Part shown: positions 1 to 7,031 of the stretch, one piece after another
How the letters are laid out: each line of letters begins with the position of its first letter
Position numbering within the stretch: the first letter of the stretch is position 1
From: an uncultured Porphyromonadaceae bacterium
GTDB taxonomy: Bacteria; Bacteroidota; Bacteroidia; Bacteroidales; Paludibacteraceae
Direction: 5' to 3'
Assembly (NCBI GenBank): GCA_949285425.1
Contig: CASEAJ010000067.1
Location: 1-47,580 of the forward strand
Length of the DNA: 47,580 bases
Notes under the pieces: model-generated
The model's input: the letters and a program-made list of their open reading frames with translations, nothing else
The model's database searches: none
Told to the model about the DNA's origin: nothing
Translations under genes and position numbers: made by a program

Positions 1-114
1 TCAAAAGTCATTGGAGCATCGCTCCTCACCAAGAGAGATATCAGAGAATTGCTCAACGTTCCGGAACCGCTCACTCTAAATCAAAATGTCAATGAACTAA
101 AATTGGATTTTTAA
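1..114 (+). CDS. 3' end of an unidentified upstream gene (partial)
   Basis: Reading frame 1 is open from the first base and closes with TAA at 112-114, giving a 37-residue tail that ends in ...NELKLDF. It has ordinary Bacteroidales codon use, contains a charged helix-like stretch (TKRDIRELL) and lies 34 bp before the next gene on the same strand. The start and most of the protein are outside the window. I do not recognise the family from this tail. The close spacing makes co-transcription with the aspartate dehydrogenase gene plausible. Confidence 0.6.
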   Translation, partial: SKVIGASLLTKRDIRELLNVPEPLTLNQNVNELKLDF

Positions 115-148
115 ACAAAATTTATCGCATCAGTAGTAATCGTGCTGT

Positions 149-937
149 ATGAATAAATTGGTTGTTTTCGGTTGTGGGCGGCTTGCCCATGTTGTGGCCG
201 ATGCCTGTATTGGCGGTCTGTTGCCCGAGTATGAATTGGTTGGAGTGTATTCGCGAACGATGTCCAAGGCAGAGGACCTTGCAGAAAAAATGAGAACTCA
301 TGGCCAATCATGTAAAGCATGTGCCTCTTTGGATGAATTGCTTGCTTTGAAGCCCGATTATCTGGTGGAAGCGGCTTCTCCTGCCGGCATGAAAGAGTTG
401 GCTTTGCCGACATTGAAGAACGGAACCTCTATCATAACTCTCTCCATTGGCGCTTTTGCCGATACTGCTTTTTATGAAGAAGTGATAAGGACTGCGAAGG
501 ATTGCGGTACAAGAGTGTATATAGCATCGGGAGCTACAGGAGGATTTGATGTGCTTCGAACGGCTACACTGATGGGAAATGCTTCAGCCACTTTTTTCAA
601 TGAAAAGGGTGCCGACCGTCTGAAAAACTCGACCGTATACAATCCGGTCATGGAAACTGAAAAGCATATTGTGTTTTCAGGAACGGCACGTGAGGCTATA
701 GATGTTTTTCCTACAGGTCTGAATGTGTCGGTGGCGGCTTCGCTGGCTTCGGTTGGACCCGAAAAAATGCAAGTCACTATGCAGTCAACTCCCGGATTTG
801 TGGGCGACACGCAGCGCGTTGAAATAAAGAATGACGAGGTTCATGCTGTAGTCGATGTGTATAGTGCCACACCTGCCATTGCCGGGTGGTCGGTGGTGAG
901 TACCCTTATTAATATCGTATCTCCGATTGTTTTTTAG
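149..937 (+). CDS. nadX: Probable L-aspartate dehydrogenase (NadX/DUF108 family)
   Basis: This 262-aa cytosolic protein has the expected length. It starts with a Rossmann NAD(P)-binding strand and a GCGRLA loop at residues 8-13. The segment SGATGGFDVL near residues 127-136 matches the SGAxGGxDAL signature of aspartate dehydrogenases. Enzymes of this family oxidise L-aspartate to iminoaspartate with NAD(P)+, which can feed quinolinate and NAD synthesis or aspartate breakdown. No nadA or nadC is adjacent, so the pathway role is inferred. The ATG at 149 is the first start in frame and puts the nucleotide loop in the usual place. The gene ends 14 bp before the first copy of a 112-bp direct repeat. 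Family assignment is fairly secure; the physiological substrate is less so. Confidence 0.78.
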   Translation: MNKLVVFGCGRLAHVVADACIGGLLPEYELVGVYSRTMSKAEDLAEKMRTHGQSCKACASLDELLALKPDYLVEAASPAGMKELALPTLKNGTSIITLSIGAFADTAFYEEVIRTAKDCGTRVYIASGATGGFDVLRTATLMGNASATFFNEKGADRLKNSTVYNPVMETEKHIVFSGTAREAIDVFPTGLNVSVAASLASVGPEKMQVTMQSTPGFVGDTQRVEIKNDEVHAVVDVYSATPAIAGWSVVSTLINIVSPIVF

Positions 938-951
938 ACATGACGGTATTG

Positions 952-1063
952 GGACTGGTGTTGCTTTTGCCAGTCCTTGCATCTTGTCCCGTTGGCGGTT
1001 TCTGTGCCGGGCTATGCTTGCCGTTCTGTTTCTTTCCTCAGATTTTCCAGCACTTTTTCGCTG
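952..1063. repeat. 112-bp direct repeat, copy A (remnant of a dehydrogenase 3' end)
   Basis: This copy matches 2338-2449 at 109 of 112 positions. The differences are T/C at 962/2348 and CC/TT at 1021-1022/2407-2408. On the minus strand it still encodes the last 16 residues and stop codon of the hydroxyacid-dehydrogenase-like protein, with one Gln changed to Arg, plus a small downstream hairpin (GGACTGG...CCAGTCC). Similarity ends abruptly at 1063, so it is a stranded 3' fragment and not a gene. Confidence 0.92.
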
Positions 1064-1351
1064 TGACTCAATTGTCCCTTTGGGTTGTGGTGACGGTGTC
1101 CCTTATCCTCCAAAAAGAGTTTTTTCACATTTGGATGAAAATTTATTGCAAAATTTATCCATAATACAGAATATCTCTATAATTTTGTTTTCGGTAATCA
1201 TTGCTTGTGTTGATGTAAATAGTTGAATATCAAATATAAAATTACACGATATTTGCTATATTACCAACTTTTATAACGACTTTTTTATTCCGACTCACGT
1301 AGATAATTGATGTTATGTCAGTTTATGTAAACAGTCGGATGTTGTGGTATC
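1064..1351. other. AT-rich intergenic stretch, no gene seen
   Basis: After the repeat copy the sequence becomes AT-rich up to the next gene. Short frames are open through part of it, but they run out of the duplicated 3' fragment, have biased composition and look like nothing known. I see no strong terminator and no TAnnTTTG box with a convincing -33 partner. It presumably holds the promoter of the outer-membrane protein gene that follows. Confidence 0.5.
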
Positions 1352-1951
1352 ATGAAAATTGGCAAGAACTTTAAAAATACATTTATGAGACATCATACTA
1401 TCCATATTGCCTTGTTTTTTTTATTATTGAGTACATTTTCAGTACAAGCCCAACAGCAGGAAGATAAGCCTTATTTTGGACTTTTCCGTTGGGGAATCAT
1501 GGAAAATGCGCTGCACAACCCTTACTCTACCACCAACATGCACAGCGGTGTAGACTTGGAAATTCACGTTCCCAAGGTGCCGCTGTTCTTCGGACTGGGG
1601 GCTTCATATTATTATTTCTGTGACACCAACCGTCACTTGTTCCGGGAGAGTGAAGTGCGGGGATGGGCAAACGTGGGAGGTGGCAGCTTGTTCTTGGGAG
1701 TGAAACCTTGGGAAACCGAACATCATTGCATCGGACTATCGGGCGGTTATGCGTTGGCATTCGATGTGCATCTTTCCGACCAGTCGGACAAAATCTATTC
1801 AGACCACGGCTTCTTGGTGCGGGGGACGTATGACTATCGCTTTAACTCCTGCGTTTCCATGGGCGTGTTGGTGCAATATACGCACTATTGTGTGCATGCC
1901 ATTACGCCTAAAATCCTGTCAGTCGGGGTGTCGGCCGGCTTTCGGCTTTAA
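1352..1951 (+). CDS. Small outer-membrane beta-barrel protein, hypothetical
   Basis: The 199-aa product has a hydrophobic signal segment (HIALFFLLLSTFSVQA) with a likely signal peptidase I cut after A-Q-A near residue 34. Behind it come alternating aromatic/glycine strands and a terminal ...GVSAGFRL strand, as in small outer-membrane barrels. A second ATG at 1385 (residue 12) would give a more typical signal peptide and may be the true start. The gene lies inside the 1.27-kb segment bounded by two 112-bp direct repeats, with a small membrane-protein gene 79 bp downstream. I cannot name a family; surface location is inferred from signal peptide and strand pattern. Confidence 0.7.
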   Translation: MKIGKNFKNTFMRHHTIHIALFFLLLSTFSVQAQQQEDKPYFGLFRWGIMENALHNPYSTTNMHSGVDLEIHVPKVPLFFGLGASYYYFCDTNRHLFRESEVRGWANVGGGSLFLGVKPWETEHHCIGLSGGYALAFDVHLSDQSDKIYSDHGFLVRGTYDYRFNSCVSMGVLVQYTHYCVHAITPKILSVGVSAGFRL

Positions 1952-2030
1952 GGTATGCAAAGACCTTTGTTGGTATAAGTTAAAAATAGAGAAAACACTT
2001 TCGTTATGTGCTCAGCTGATTCGTAACATT

Positions 2031-2315
2031 ATGTATTCCGAAGAAGATATAAAGCGTGCCCAAAAGGTATGGATGAGGATAATCATCCCTTGCGTTATAG
2101 TATCGACAATAGGCTTGATATACTTCTGCTTTAGGCCGAAGAGCTTGTTTGGGGATATATCCGAGACCCTTTTTGGATTTATTTGGTGTGATATATTTCT
2201 CTTGCTGTTTGATTCTCGGTTCAAGGACAGAAAGTACCGGGAAAAGCTGGTGAGCATCCTCATTGCCATGGCGTTGGTGCCCGTCGTGCTCCTTATCGTC
2301 TTTGTGGACTGGTGA
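2031..2315 (+). CDS. Small three-helix membrane protein, hypothetical
   Basis: A 94-aa frame starts at ATG 2031 (MYSEEDIKRAQKVW). Three hydrophobic segments are visible: about residues 16-34 (IIPCVIVSTIGLIYF), 44-59 (LFGFIWCDIFLLLF) and 73-93 (ILIAMALVPVVLLIVFV). A basic loop (RFKDRKYREK) separates the second and third. The same frame is open upstream to 1749, but that extension runs through the preceding gene, so 2031 is preferred. It may be co-transcribed with the barrel protein. Function is unknown. Both genes belong to the segment flanked by the 112-bp repeats. Confidence 0.6.
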   Translation: MYSEEDIKRAQKVWMRIIIPCVIVSTIGLIYFCFRPKSLFGDISETLFGFIWCDIFLLLFDSRFKDRKYREKLVSILIAMALVPVVLLIVFVDW

Positions 2316-2337
2316 TGTCAAGTCATGCCCTTGTAAA

Positions 2338-2449
2338 GGACTGGTGTCGCTTTTGCCAGTCCTTGCATCTTGTCCCGTTGGCGGTTTCTGTGCCGGGCTA
2401 TGCTTGTTGTTCTGTTTCTTTCCTCAGATTTTCCAGCACTTTTTCGCTG
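2338..2449. repeat. 112-bp direct repeat, copy B (intact dehydrogenase 3' end)
   Basis: This is the partner of 952-1063 at 97% identity. Here the sequence is in its natural place: it includes the last codons of the minus-strand dehydrogenase-like gene (stop at 2398-2400) and the downstream GGACTGG...CCAGTCC hairpin (2338-2362), which may end transcription from both sides. The two copies enclose 1064-2337. Confidence 0.92.
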
Positions 2450-3291
2450 AGCCGGTCAAAAGCCTGGCGGGTGCGTCCGGTTGAGACTTGCATGCAACGT
2501 ACGTGCGGATGGTTCAGCAAATGTGTGCCTCCCAAAGCTCCGACTGTGTCACAAAAAAGCAGGTTGTCGCCTTCCAGCCATTTAAGGAGAGGAGCTTCTT
2601 CCCAAGCGGGTGACAGTCCGGTGTTGAACAGTATCTTTTTATTTCCCAGCCGTTCGAATTCTGCCTCGTGCAGTAAAACGGTGTTTTTGTTCAAACAGCA
2701 GAACAGCACTTCATTGTTGTTCAGCAGCTCGGATAAAGGCAAGAACCGATAGCCTTTCTCTTGTGCCCAAGTCTTTTCGCTGCGGGCAAAGTAGGATATT
2801 TCCGCGCCGAAGAACCGCATGGCATCGGCAATCATTCCTCCCGATTTGCCCAATCCGATGATACCCGCTTTCAATCCGGTAATCTCGCGCGGCATGCCAT
2901 CCCATGGGTCTTGACCGAATCCGTGGAAGCAGCGTACCAGTTCGCTCACTACATATTCTATGACTCCTTCGTCTCCATAGTCGCGTATGCCGGTCACGGT
3001 GATGCCGTGTTCGTTGGCATAACGAATGTCTACATTGGCACTTTCCGGAGAATAGAGCGAACAGCACATGCCGATATATTTGATGTTCGGGCAACGCAAC
3101 ATGACTTCGCGCCCAAGTTGTGAAGTGTAGCTTAACAATATGGCATCGGCATCGCCGATACGGGCAACTATTTCATCGTTCCCGGCCGGGATGTCATTGT
3201 ATAGGATGACTTCTTCTGCAAAAGCATGCAATTCCTGTTCGGCCGAAGGAATCAGGCTGACGGGTTCTATGGCAACCAATTTCTTGAACAT
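2398..3291 (-). CDS. D-isomer-specific 2-hydroxyacid dehydrogenase-like protein
   Basis: The 297-aa protein has the two-domain layout of NAD-dependent D-2-hydroxyacid dehydrogenases: an N-terminal flavodoxin-like part, then a nucleotide domain with GLGKSG at residues 146-151 (GIIGLGKSG). The place where active members carry the N-T-x-R-G motif with the substrate-binding Arg reads FNTGLSPAWEE, without the Arg. The reaction may therefore be altered, or the protein may not be a classic dehydrogenase. A minus-strand -7 box lies 50 bp upstream (3341-3348). The last 16 codons are duplicated at 952-1063. The family is clear; the substrate is unknown. Confidence 0.75.
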   Translation of the reverse strand: MFKKLVAIEPVSLIPSAEQELHAFAEEVILYNDIPAGNDEIVARIGDADAILLSYTSQLGREVMLRCPNIKYIGMCCSLYSPESANVDIRYANEHGITVTGIRDYGDEGVIEYVVSELVRCFHGFGQDPWDGMPREITGLKAGIIGLGKSGGMIADAMRFFGAEISYFARSEKTWAQEKGYRFLPLSELLNNNEVLFCCLNKNTVLLHEAEFERLGNKKILFNTGLSPAWEEAPLLKWLEGDNLLFCDTVGALGGTHLLNHPHVRCMQVSTGRTRQAFDRLSEKVLENLRKETEQQA

Positions 3292-3340
3292 GTGTGTCTG
3301 TTTTTTTCTGACAATAGGTCCATTGTCTGTTTGTATGGGA

Positions 3341-3348
3341 CAAAAGTA
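3341..3348 (-). promoter_or_regulatory. Candidate -7 box for the hydroxyacid-dehydrogenase-like gene
   Basis: CAAAAGTA on the plus strand reads TACTTTTG on the minus strand, a perfect TAnnTTTG. It lies 50 bp before the start codon. No clear TTTG -33 box is present at the usual 19-21 bp, so this is a tentative call. Confidence 0.45.
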
Positions 3349-3515
3349 GTATAAAAAATGCCAGTTTTGAACAATAATGCTATATTTTGACTAAATTTTA
3401 CCCTTGTCCGAATTTGATTTTTTCTCACCTTTGACCTGTCTTATGCCGAAGCAAAACAAATCCTTATATTTGTTAATAAAGCAGGGTGAAGAAATGCTTT
3501 TTCGTCGGGATGTGC

Positions 3516-3523
3516 TACATTTG
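3516..3523 (+). promoter_or_regulatory. Candidate -7 box for galK
   Basis: TACATTTG fits TAnnTTTG and would give a leader of about 60 nt before galK. A second match, TATATTTG, lies at 3465-3472. Neither has a clean TTTG at 19-21 bp upstream, so which one is used is open. Confidence 0.45.
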
Positions 3524-3590
3524 CGCATAATTCGTTGAATTTGAAAACAACAAACAATCATATATTCATTAATAAATAAAAATATCTGCC

Positions 3591-4751
3591 ATGACAGTAC
3601 AAGAATTACAGAAAGTGTTCGTCGATGCTTACGGACAAAAAGAAGATGCTGTTTATTTTTCACCGGGACGTGTGAATCTCATTGGAGAACACACCGACTA
3701 TAACGGAGGGTTTGTGTTCCCGTGTGCGTTGAGTTTCGGTACTTACCTTTTATTGCGTAAGAACGGTACGCAGAATGTGAATTTCCGTTCAGTAAATGAA
3801 CCGGAAGTGTTGACGGTGGCTTTGGCCGACATTACCACTCCGTTGGCAAAGGGCACATGGGCCAACTACCTGATGGGAGTGATGACCCAGTTCATCAAAC
3901 GTGGCAATCAATTTAAAGAAGGATATGACTTCCTCATTTGGGGAAATGTGCCTCTGGGTGCCGGACTTTCTTCGTCGGCTGCACTTGAAGTGGTGACGGC
4001 TTATGCACTTAACGACCAGTTGGGTACCGGTTATGACCGCACCGAATTGGCAAAAATCGGTCAGAAAGCCGAACACGAGTTCGCTTTTGTCAATTGCGGC
4101 ATTATGGACCAGTTTGCTTCGGCTCAAGGCAAGAAAGACCATGCCATTTTCTTGAATTGTGACACGTTGGAATTCGATTTGGTTCCGGTTGTGTTGAACG
4201 GCATCAAGGTGGTTATTTCCAATACCCACAGCCCGCACAAGTTGGGAGATGAATACAATGACCGCGTACGCGAATGTCATTTGGCTCTTGACCAGTTGCG
4301 CACGGTCCGTCCCGAATTGAAGAACCTGGCCGAACTGACCCAGGTCGAATTTGACCAGATTAAGGATGCCATTACCGATCCTATCGCACTGAAACGTGCC
4401 CGCCACGTGGTTGGTGAAGTGCAGCGTACGGTCGATGCGGTTGATTACTTGAAAGCCGGCGACATTGCTGCTTTCGGTAAGTTGATGAACGCATCTCATG
4501 TTTCTTTGCGCGATGACTATGAAGTGACCGGAAAGTATCTTGATACGTTGGCCGAAGAAGCATGGAAAATCGATGGCGTAATCGGTTCCCGTATGACAGG
4601 CGGCGGCTTTGGCGGTTGCACCGTGTCGCTGGTGAAAGATGAGGCCATTGAAGAATTCAAGGAAAAAGTAGGCAAGGCCTATACGGAAAAGACCGGTTTG
4701 AAGGCCGATTTCTACATTGCCGAAATAGGCGACGGAGCCAAGAAAATATAA
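3591..4751 (+). CDS. galK: Galactokinase
   Basis: A 386-aa GHMP-family kinase of normal length. It phosphorylates D-galactose at C1 with ATP, the entry step of the Leloir pathway in the cytosol. The galactose signature GRVNLIGEHTDYNGG is at residues 26-40, the ATP-binding GAGLSSSAA near 123-131, and the C-terminal TGGGFGGC near 336. The ATG at 3591 follows an A-rich leader and places the signature correctly. galM follows 96 bp downstream, separated by a strong hairpin with a T run (4764-4837), so galM may be made at a lower level. No sugar transporter gene sits with the pair in this window. Confidence 0.96.
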   Translation: MTVQELQKVFVDAYGQKEDAVYFSPGRVNLIGEHTDYNGGFVFPCALSFGTYLLLRKNGTQNVNFRSVNEPEVLTVALADITTPLAKGTWANYLMGVMTQFIKRGNQFKEGYDFLIWGNVPLGAGLSSSAALEVVTAYALNDQLGTGYDRTELAKIGQKAEHEFAFVNCGIMDQFASAQGKKDHAIFLNCDTLEFDLVPVVLNGIKVVISNTHSPHKLGDEYNDRVRECHLALDQLRTVRPELKNLAELTQVEFDQIKDAITDPIALKRARHVVGEVQRTVDAVDYLKAGDIAAFGKLMNASHVSLRDDYEVTGKYLDTLAEEAWKIDGVIGSRMTGGGFGGCTVSLVKDEAIEEFKEKVGKAYTEKTGLKADFYIAEIGDGAKKI

Positions 4752-4763
4752 TTATACAACGAT

Positions 4764-4837
4764 AGGCTGCGAGTTACAGGTCATGAATCCGCATACGGAT
4801 GCTCCGTGGCGGACCTGTATCCCGCAGCCTGTTTTTT
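4764..4837 (+). terminator. Hairpin with T run between galK and galM (terminator or attenuator)
   Basis: AGGCTGCG and ACAGGTC (4764-4783) pair with GACCTGT and CGCAGCCT (4813-4830), and a GTTTTTT run follows at once. The shape is that of an intrinsic terminator, but it lies between two genes of the same pathway, 11 bp before the galM start, so partial read-through is likely. Confidence 0.75.
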
Positions 4838-4847
4838 ACTGATAATC

Positions 4848-5885
4848 ATGGATAAAAACAAATTTGAAAAAGAACTGGACGGCAAGAAAATCTCGCTGTT
4901 CACATTGACAAACAAAAACGGCATGACCGTTGATGTGACCAATTACGGAGCCAAAATCGTCTCCATCAACGTGCCCGGCAGAGATGGCCGGATGGCCGAT
5001 GTGGTATTGGGCTTTGAGTCCATTGATGAATATCTGGAAAAAGAACCCTTCTTCGGGGCTATTTGCGGACGCTTTGCCAACCGCATCAAAAACGGCACAT
5101 TCACCCTCGATGGCGTGACATACCAACTGGCGGTGAACAACGGTCCGAATCATTTGCACGGAGGCATCAAGGGATTCAACGTGAAAGTGTGGGACGTGCT
5201 GAAAAGCACAGACAACATGCTTGCCCTGCATTATCTGTCGGCAGATGGTGAAGAAAACTATCCCGGCAATCTGGATGTGACGGTGACTTACGAACTGGCC
5301 GACGACAATGCGCTGAAGATTCATTACGAAGCCACGACCGACAAACCCACCGTGTTGGGCATGTGCAACCACTCATACTTCAACCTGAAGGGAGCCGGCG
5401 AAGGTACCATACGCGACCATTACCTGCAGATTGAAGGCGACTTCCATACCCTGCTTGATGACAATGCGGCTCCTACCGGAGAAATCCGGCCGGTGGAAGG
5501 CACGGCATTCGACTTCCGCAAACGTACCCTCATAGCCGACCGCATTGATGACCCGGCTTTTGCTCCCGGACGCGGATTGGACAACAACTGGACCGTGCGC
5601 AAGCACTTCCCCAAGGAACTGGCTTTGGCAGCTACGCTTTACGAACCGGCGAGTGGCCGCAAGATGGAAGCCTACACCACGCAGCCCGGCATTCAAATCT
5701 ATTCAGGCAACTGGGTAGAACAGCATGTGGGCAAATACGGCAAACGCTACGACGAGCAATATGCCATTTGTCTCGAAGCGCAAGGCTTCCCCAATTCGCC
5801 CAACGTGGCACACTTCCCGAGTGCAGTGTTGCGTCCCGGTGAAAAATACGATGAATGGTGTGTATATAAGTTCTCGGTAGAATAA
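4848..5885 (+). CDS. galM: Aldose 1-epimerase (galactose mutarotase)
   Basis: The 345-aa protein interconverts alpha and beta anomers of galactose or glucose and so supplies alpha-D-galactose to GalK. NHLHGG and NHSYFNL carry the substrate-binding and catalytic His (His175), and E310 in CLEAQGFPNSPN is the expected catalytic base. The start is taken at ATG 4848 (MDKNKFEKEL). The frame is open back to 4806, but that part lies inside the terminator-like hairpin. No signal peptide is visible, so it should be cytosolic. The context with galK supports a role in galactose use. A terminator follows at 5914-5965. Confidence 0.94.
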   Translation: MDKNKFEKELDGKKISLFTLTNKNGMTVDVTNYGAKIVSINVPGRDGRMADVVLGFESIDEYLEKEPFFGAICGRFANRIKNGTFTLDGVTYQLAVNNGPNHLHGGIKGFNVKVWDVLKSTDNMLALHYLSADGEENYPGNLDVTVTYELADDNALKIHYEATTDKPTVLGMCNHSYFNLKGAGEGTIRDHYLQIEGDFHTLLDDNAAPTGEIRPVEGTAFDFRKRTLIADRIDDPAFAPGRGLDNNWTVRKHFPKELALAATLYEPASGRKMEAYTTQPGIQIYSGNWVEQHVGKYGKRYDEQYAICLEAQGFPNSPNVAHFPSAVLRPGEKYDEWCVYKFSVE

Positions 5886-5913
5886 GATATTCTGTAGGAA
5901 CAAAGGCTGTAAA

Positions 5914-5965
5914 AGAGCCGGGGAGAGTGGACGCTTGGACTTCCATTTTCCCCGGCTCTCTTTTT
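5914..5965 (+). terminator. Intrinsic terminator after galM
   Basis: AGAGCCGGGGA at 5914-5924 pairs with TCCCCGGCTCT at 5949-5959, followed by a CTTTTTC tract. The stem of 11 perfect pairs and the T run fit an intrinsic terminator. Confidence 0.85.
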
Positions 5966-6029
5966 CGTATGCAGGGCAAGTTATATCCGACTGGTGAATG
6001 TGTGATGAAAACATGCTGATGAAGTTCTT

Positions 6030-6113
6030 TTTTCACCTAGGTGAAAAATGCTTTTCATATAGGTGAAAAATATGTTTCACATAGGTGAAAAAAGCTTTTC
6101 ACATAGGTGAAAA
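6030..6113. repeat. Palindromic array with 22-bp period, locus 1 (four units)
   Basis: Four units begin at 6030, 6052, 6074 and 6096. Each has a left arm (TTTTCAC, TTTTCAT, GTTTCAC, TTTTCAC), a 4-nt centre (CTAG or ATAG), a right arm GTGAAAA and a 4-nt linker (ATGC, ATAT, AAGC). Arms and linkers fill the 22-bp period exactly. The left flank AAGTTCT is shared with the array at 17549. The rest of the 384-bp gap between galM and the DUF4294 gene holds only the terminator and no gene. Confidence 0.93.
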
Positions 6114-6269
6114 AAGAATATGATGCTGTCGGATGCACGACTTCCGGCCAAAGGATGCACGTCTCCTCCCGACAACGTGTTGCACGAATGCCGTTTTGCA
6201 AGGCCTGTGTGTCGGAACGCACCGTTTTATGTGTACGGTTTCTCTTTTTTTTGCTTAGCTTTGCAGGGT

Positions 6270-6863
6270 ATGAAACAATGGTCCTACATATTGCCGTTCG
6301 CTTTTTTTCTCTCCTTCGGTTTCCATTCTGCAGCTCAAGGGCAGGAGGGTGTCAAGGTACGTGCACAGGTGGTGAACGGCGACACCGTGCTGATGGCCAC
6401 CATTCGTGAAATCAACGTATTTGCTCCCATGCAGTTCAGGAACAAACGCGAAGAACGTTTTTACTGGCGCACCGTACGCGATGTCAAGCGCACGTTGCCT
6501 TATGCCAGGAAGGTGGCCGCCGAGGTCATGGAGGCCAACCGGCAATTGTTGAGTCTGCCCGACGACGAGGCGCGCAAGGCTTACATGAACCGGTTTGAAA
6601 AAGAACTGTTCCGCAAGTACGAGGGCGACCTGCGTAAAATGACTTTCAGTCAGGGCAAGATGCTCATTAAGCTCATAGACCGTGAATGCGACAGCACGTC
6701 GTACGAACTGATACGCATATACAGGGGAAAATTTTCCGCTTTTTTCTGGCAGGGCTTTGCCAAGATTTTCGGTGCCGACTTGAAAACCGAATACGATACC
6801 TCCAAATATGAGGACCGAGTTATCGAGCGTATCATTGTGCTGGTCGAGGCTGGAATGTTGTGA
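6270..6863 (+). CDS. DUF4294 family protein
   Basis: A 197-aa protein with a signal-peptide-like N-terminus (WSYILPFAFFLSFGFHSAAQ). It has the Bacteroidota DUF4294 pattern: REINVFAPMQFRNKREERFYWRTVRDVKRTLPYA region, RFEKELFRKYEGDLRKMTFSQGKMLIKLIDRE region, and a C-terminal W-Q-G-F-A-K-I-F-G segment. The function of the family is unknown; the leader suggests the periplasm. Frames run further upstream to 6120, but ATG 6270 gives the clean signal peptide. A TAGCTTTG box at 6256-6263 would place transcription very near this ATG, so the mRNA might have almost no leader. Confidence 0.8.
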   Translation: MKQWSYILPFAFFLSFGFHSAAQGQEGVKVRAQVVNGDTVLMATIREINVFAPMQFRNKREERFYWRTVRDVKRTLPYARKVAAEVMEANRQLLSLPDDEARKAYMNRFEKELFRKYEGDLRKMTFSQGKMLIKLIDRECDSTSYELIRIYRGKFSAFFWQGFAKIFGADLKTEYDTSKYEDRVIERIIVLVEAGML

Positions 6864-6937
6864 TGCCGCTGGACTGCAAAACAAACTTTTTTGTCGCTTT
6901 TTCTCCCTGTGGGTGGATAAATTAAGATGAAATGACT

Positions 6938-6945
6938 TATCTTTG
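6938..6945 (+). promoter_or_regulatory. Candidate -7 box for the endonuclease I gene
   Basis: TATCTTTG is a perfect TAnnTTTG and would give a leader of about 80 nt before ATG 7032. No good -33 TTTG is seen at the expected distance. Confidence 0.4.
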
Positions 6946-7031
6946 TTCCCCTTTCCCTTTATGCAAGGGTGAATGCACGGACAGGACAGGAAACTGTCTT
7001 GATTTTTTGTCTACATAAAAAAGATGGTTTT

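Noticed and set aside
927..1226. Small open frames after the aspartate dehydrogenase gene
   Set aside because: They run through the duplicated 3' fragment of another gene and an AT-rich spacer, have odd composition and match nothing recognisable.
1749..2030. Long upstream extension of the small membrane protein
   Set aside because: The extension overlaps the barrel gene in another frame; ATG 2031 gives a sensible membrane protein.
6030..6113. Possible CRISPR array
   Set aside because: Units are contiguous with no unique spacers, arms are only 7 nt, and no cas gene is near. The same applies to the arrays at 17549, 23057 and 47326.
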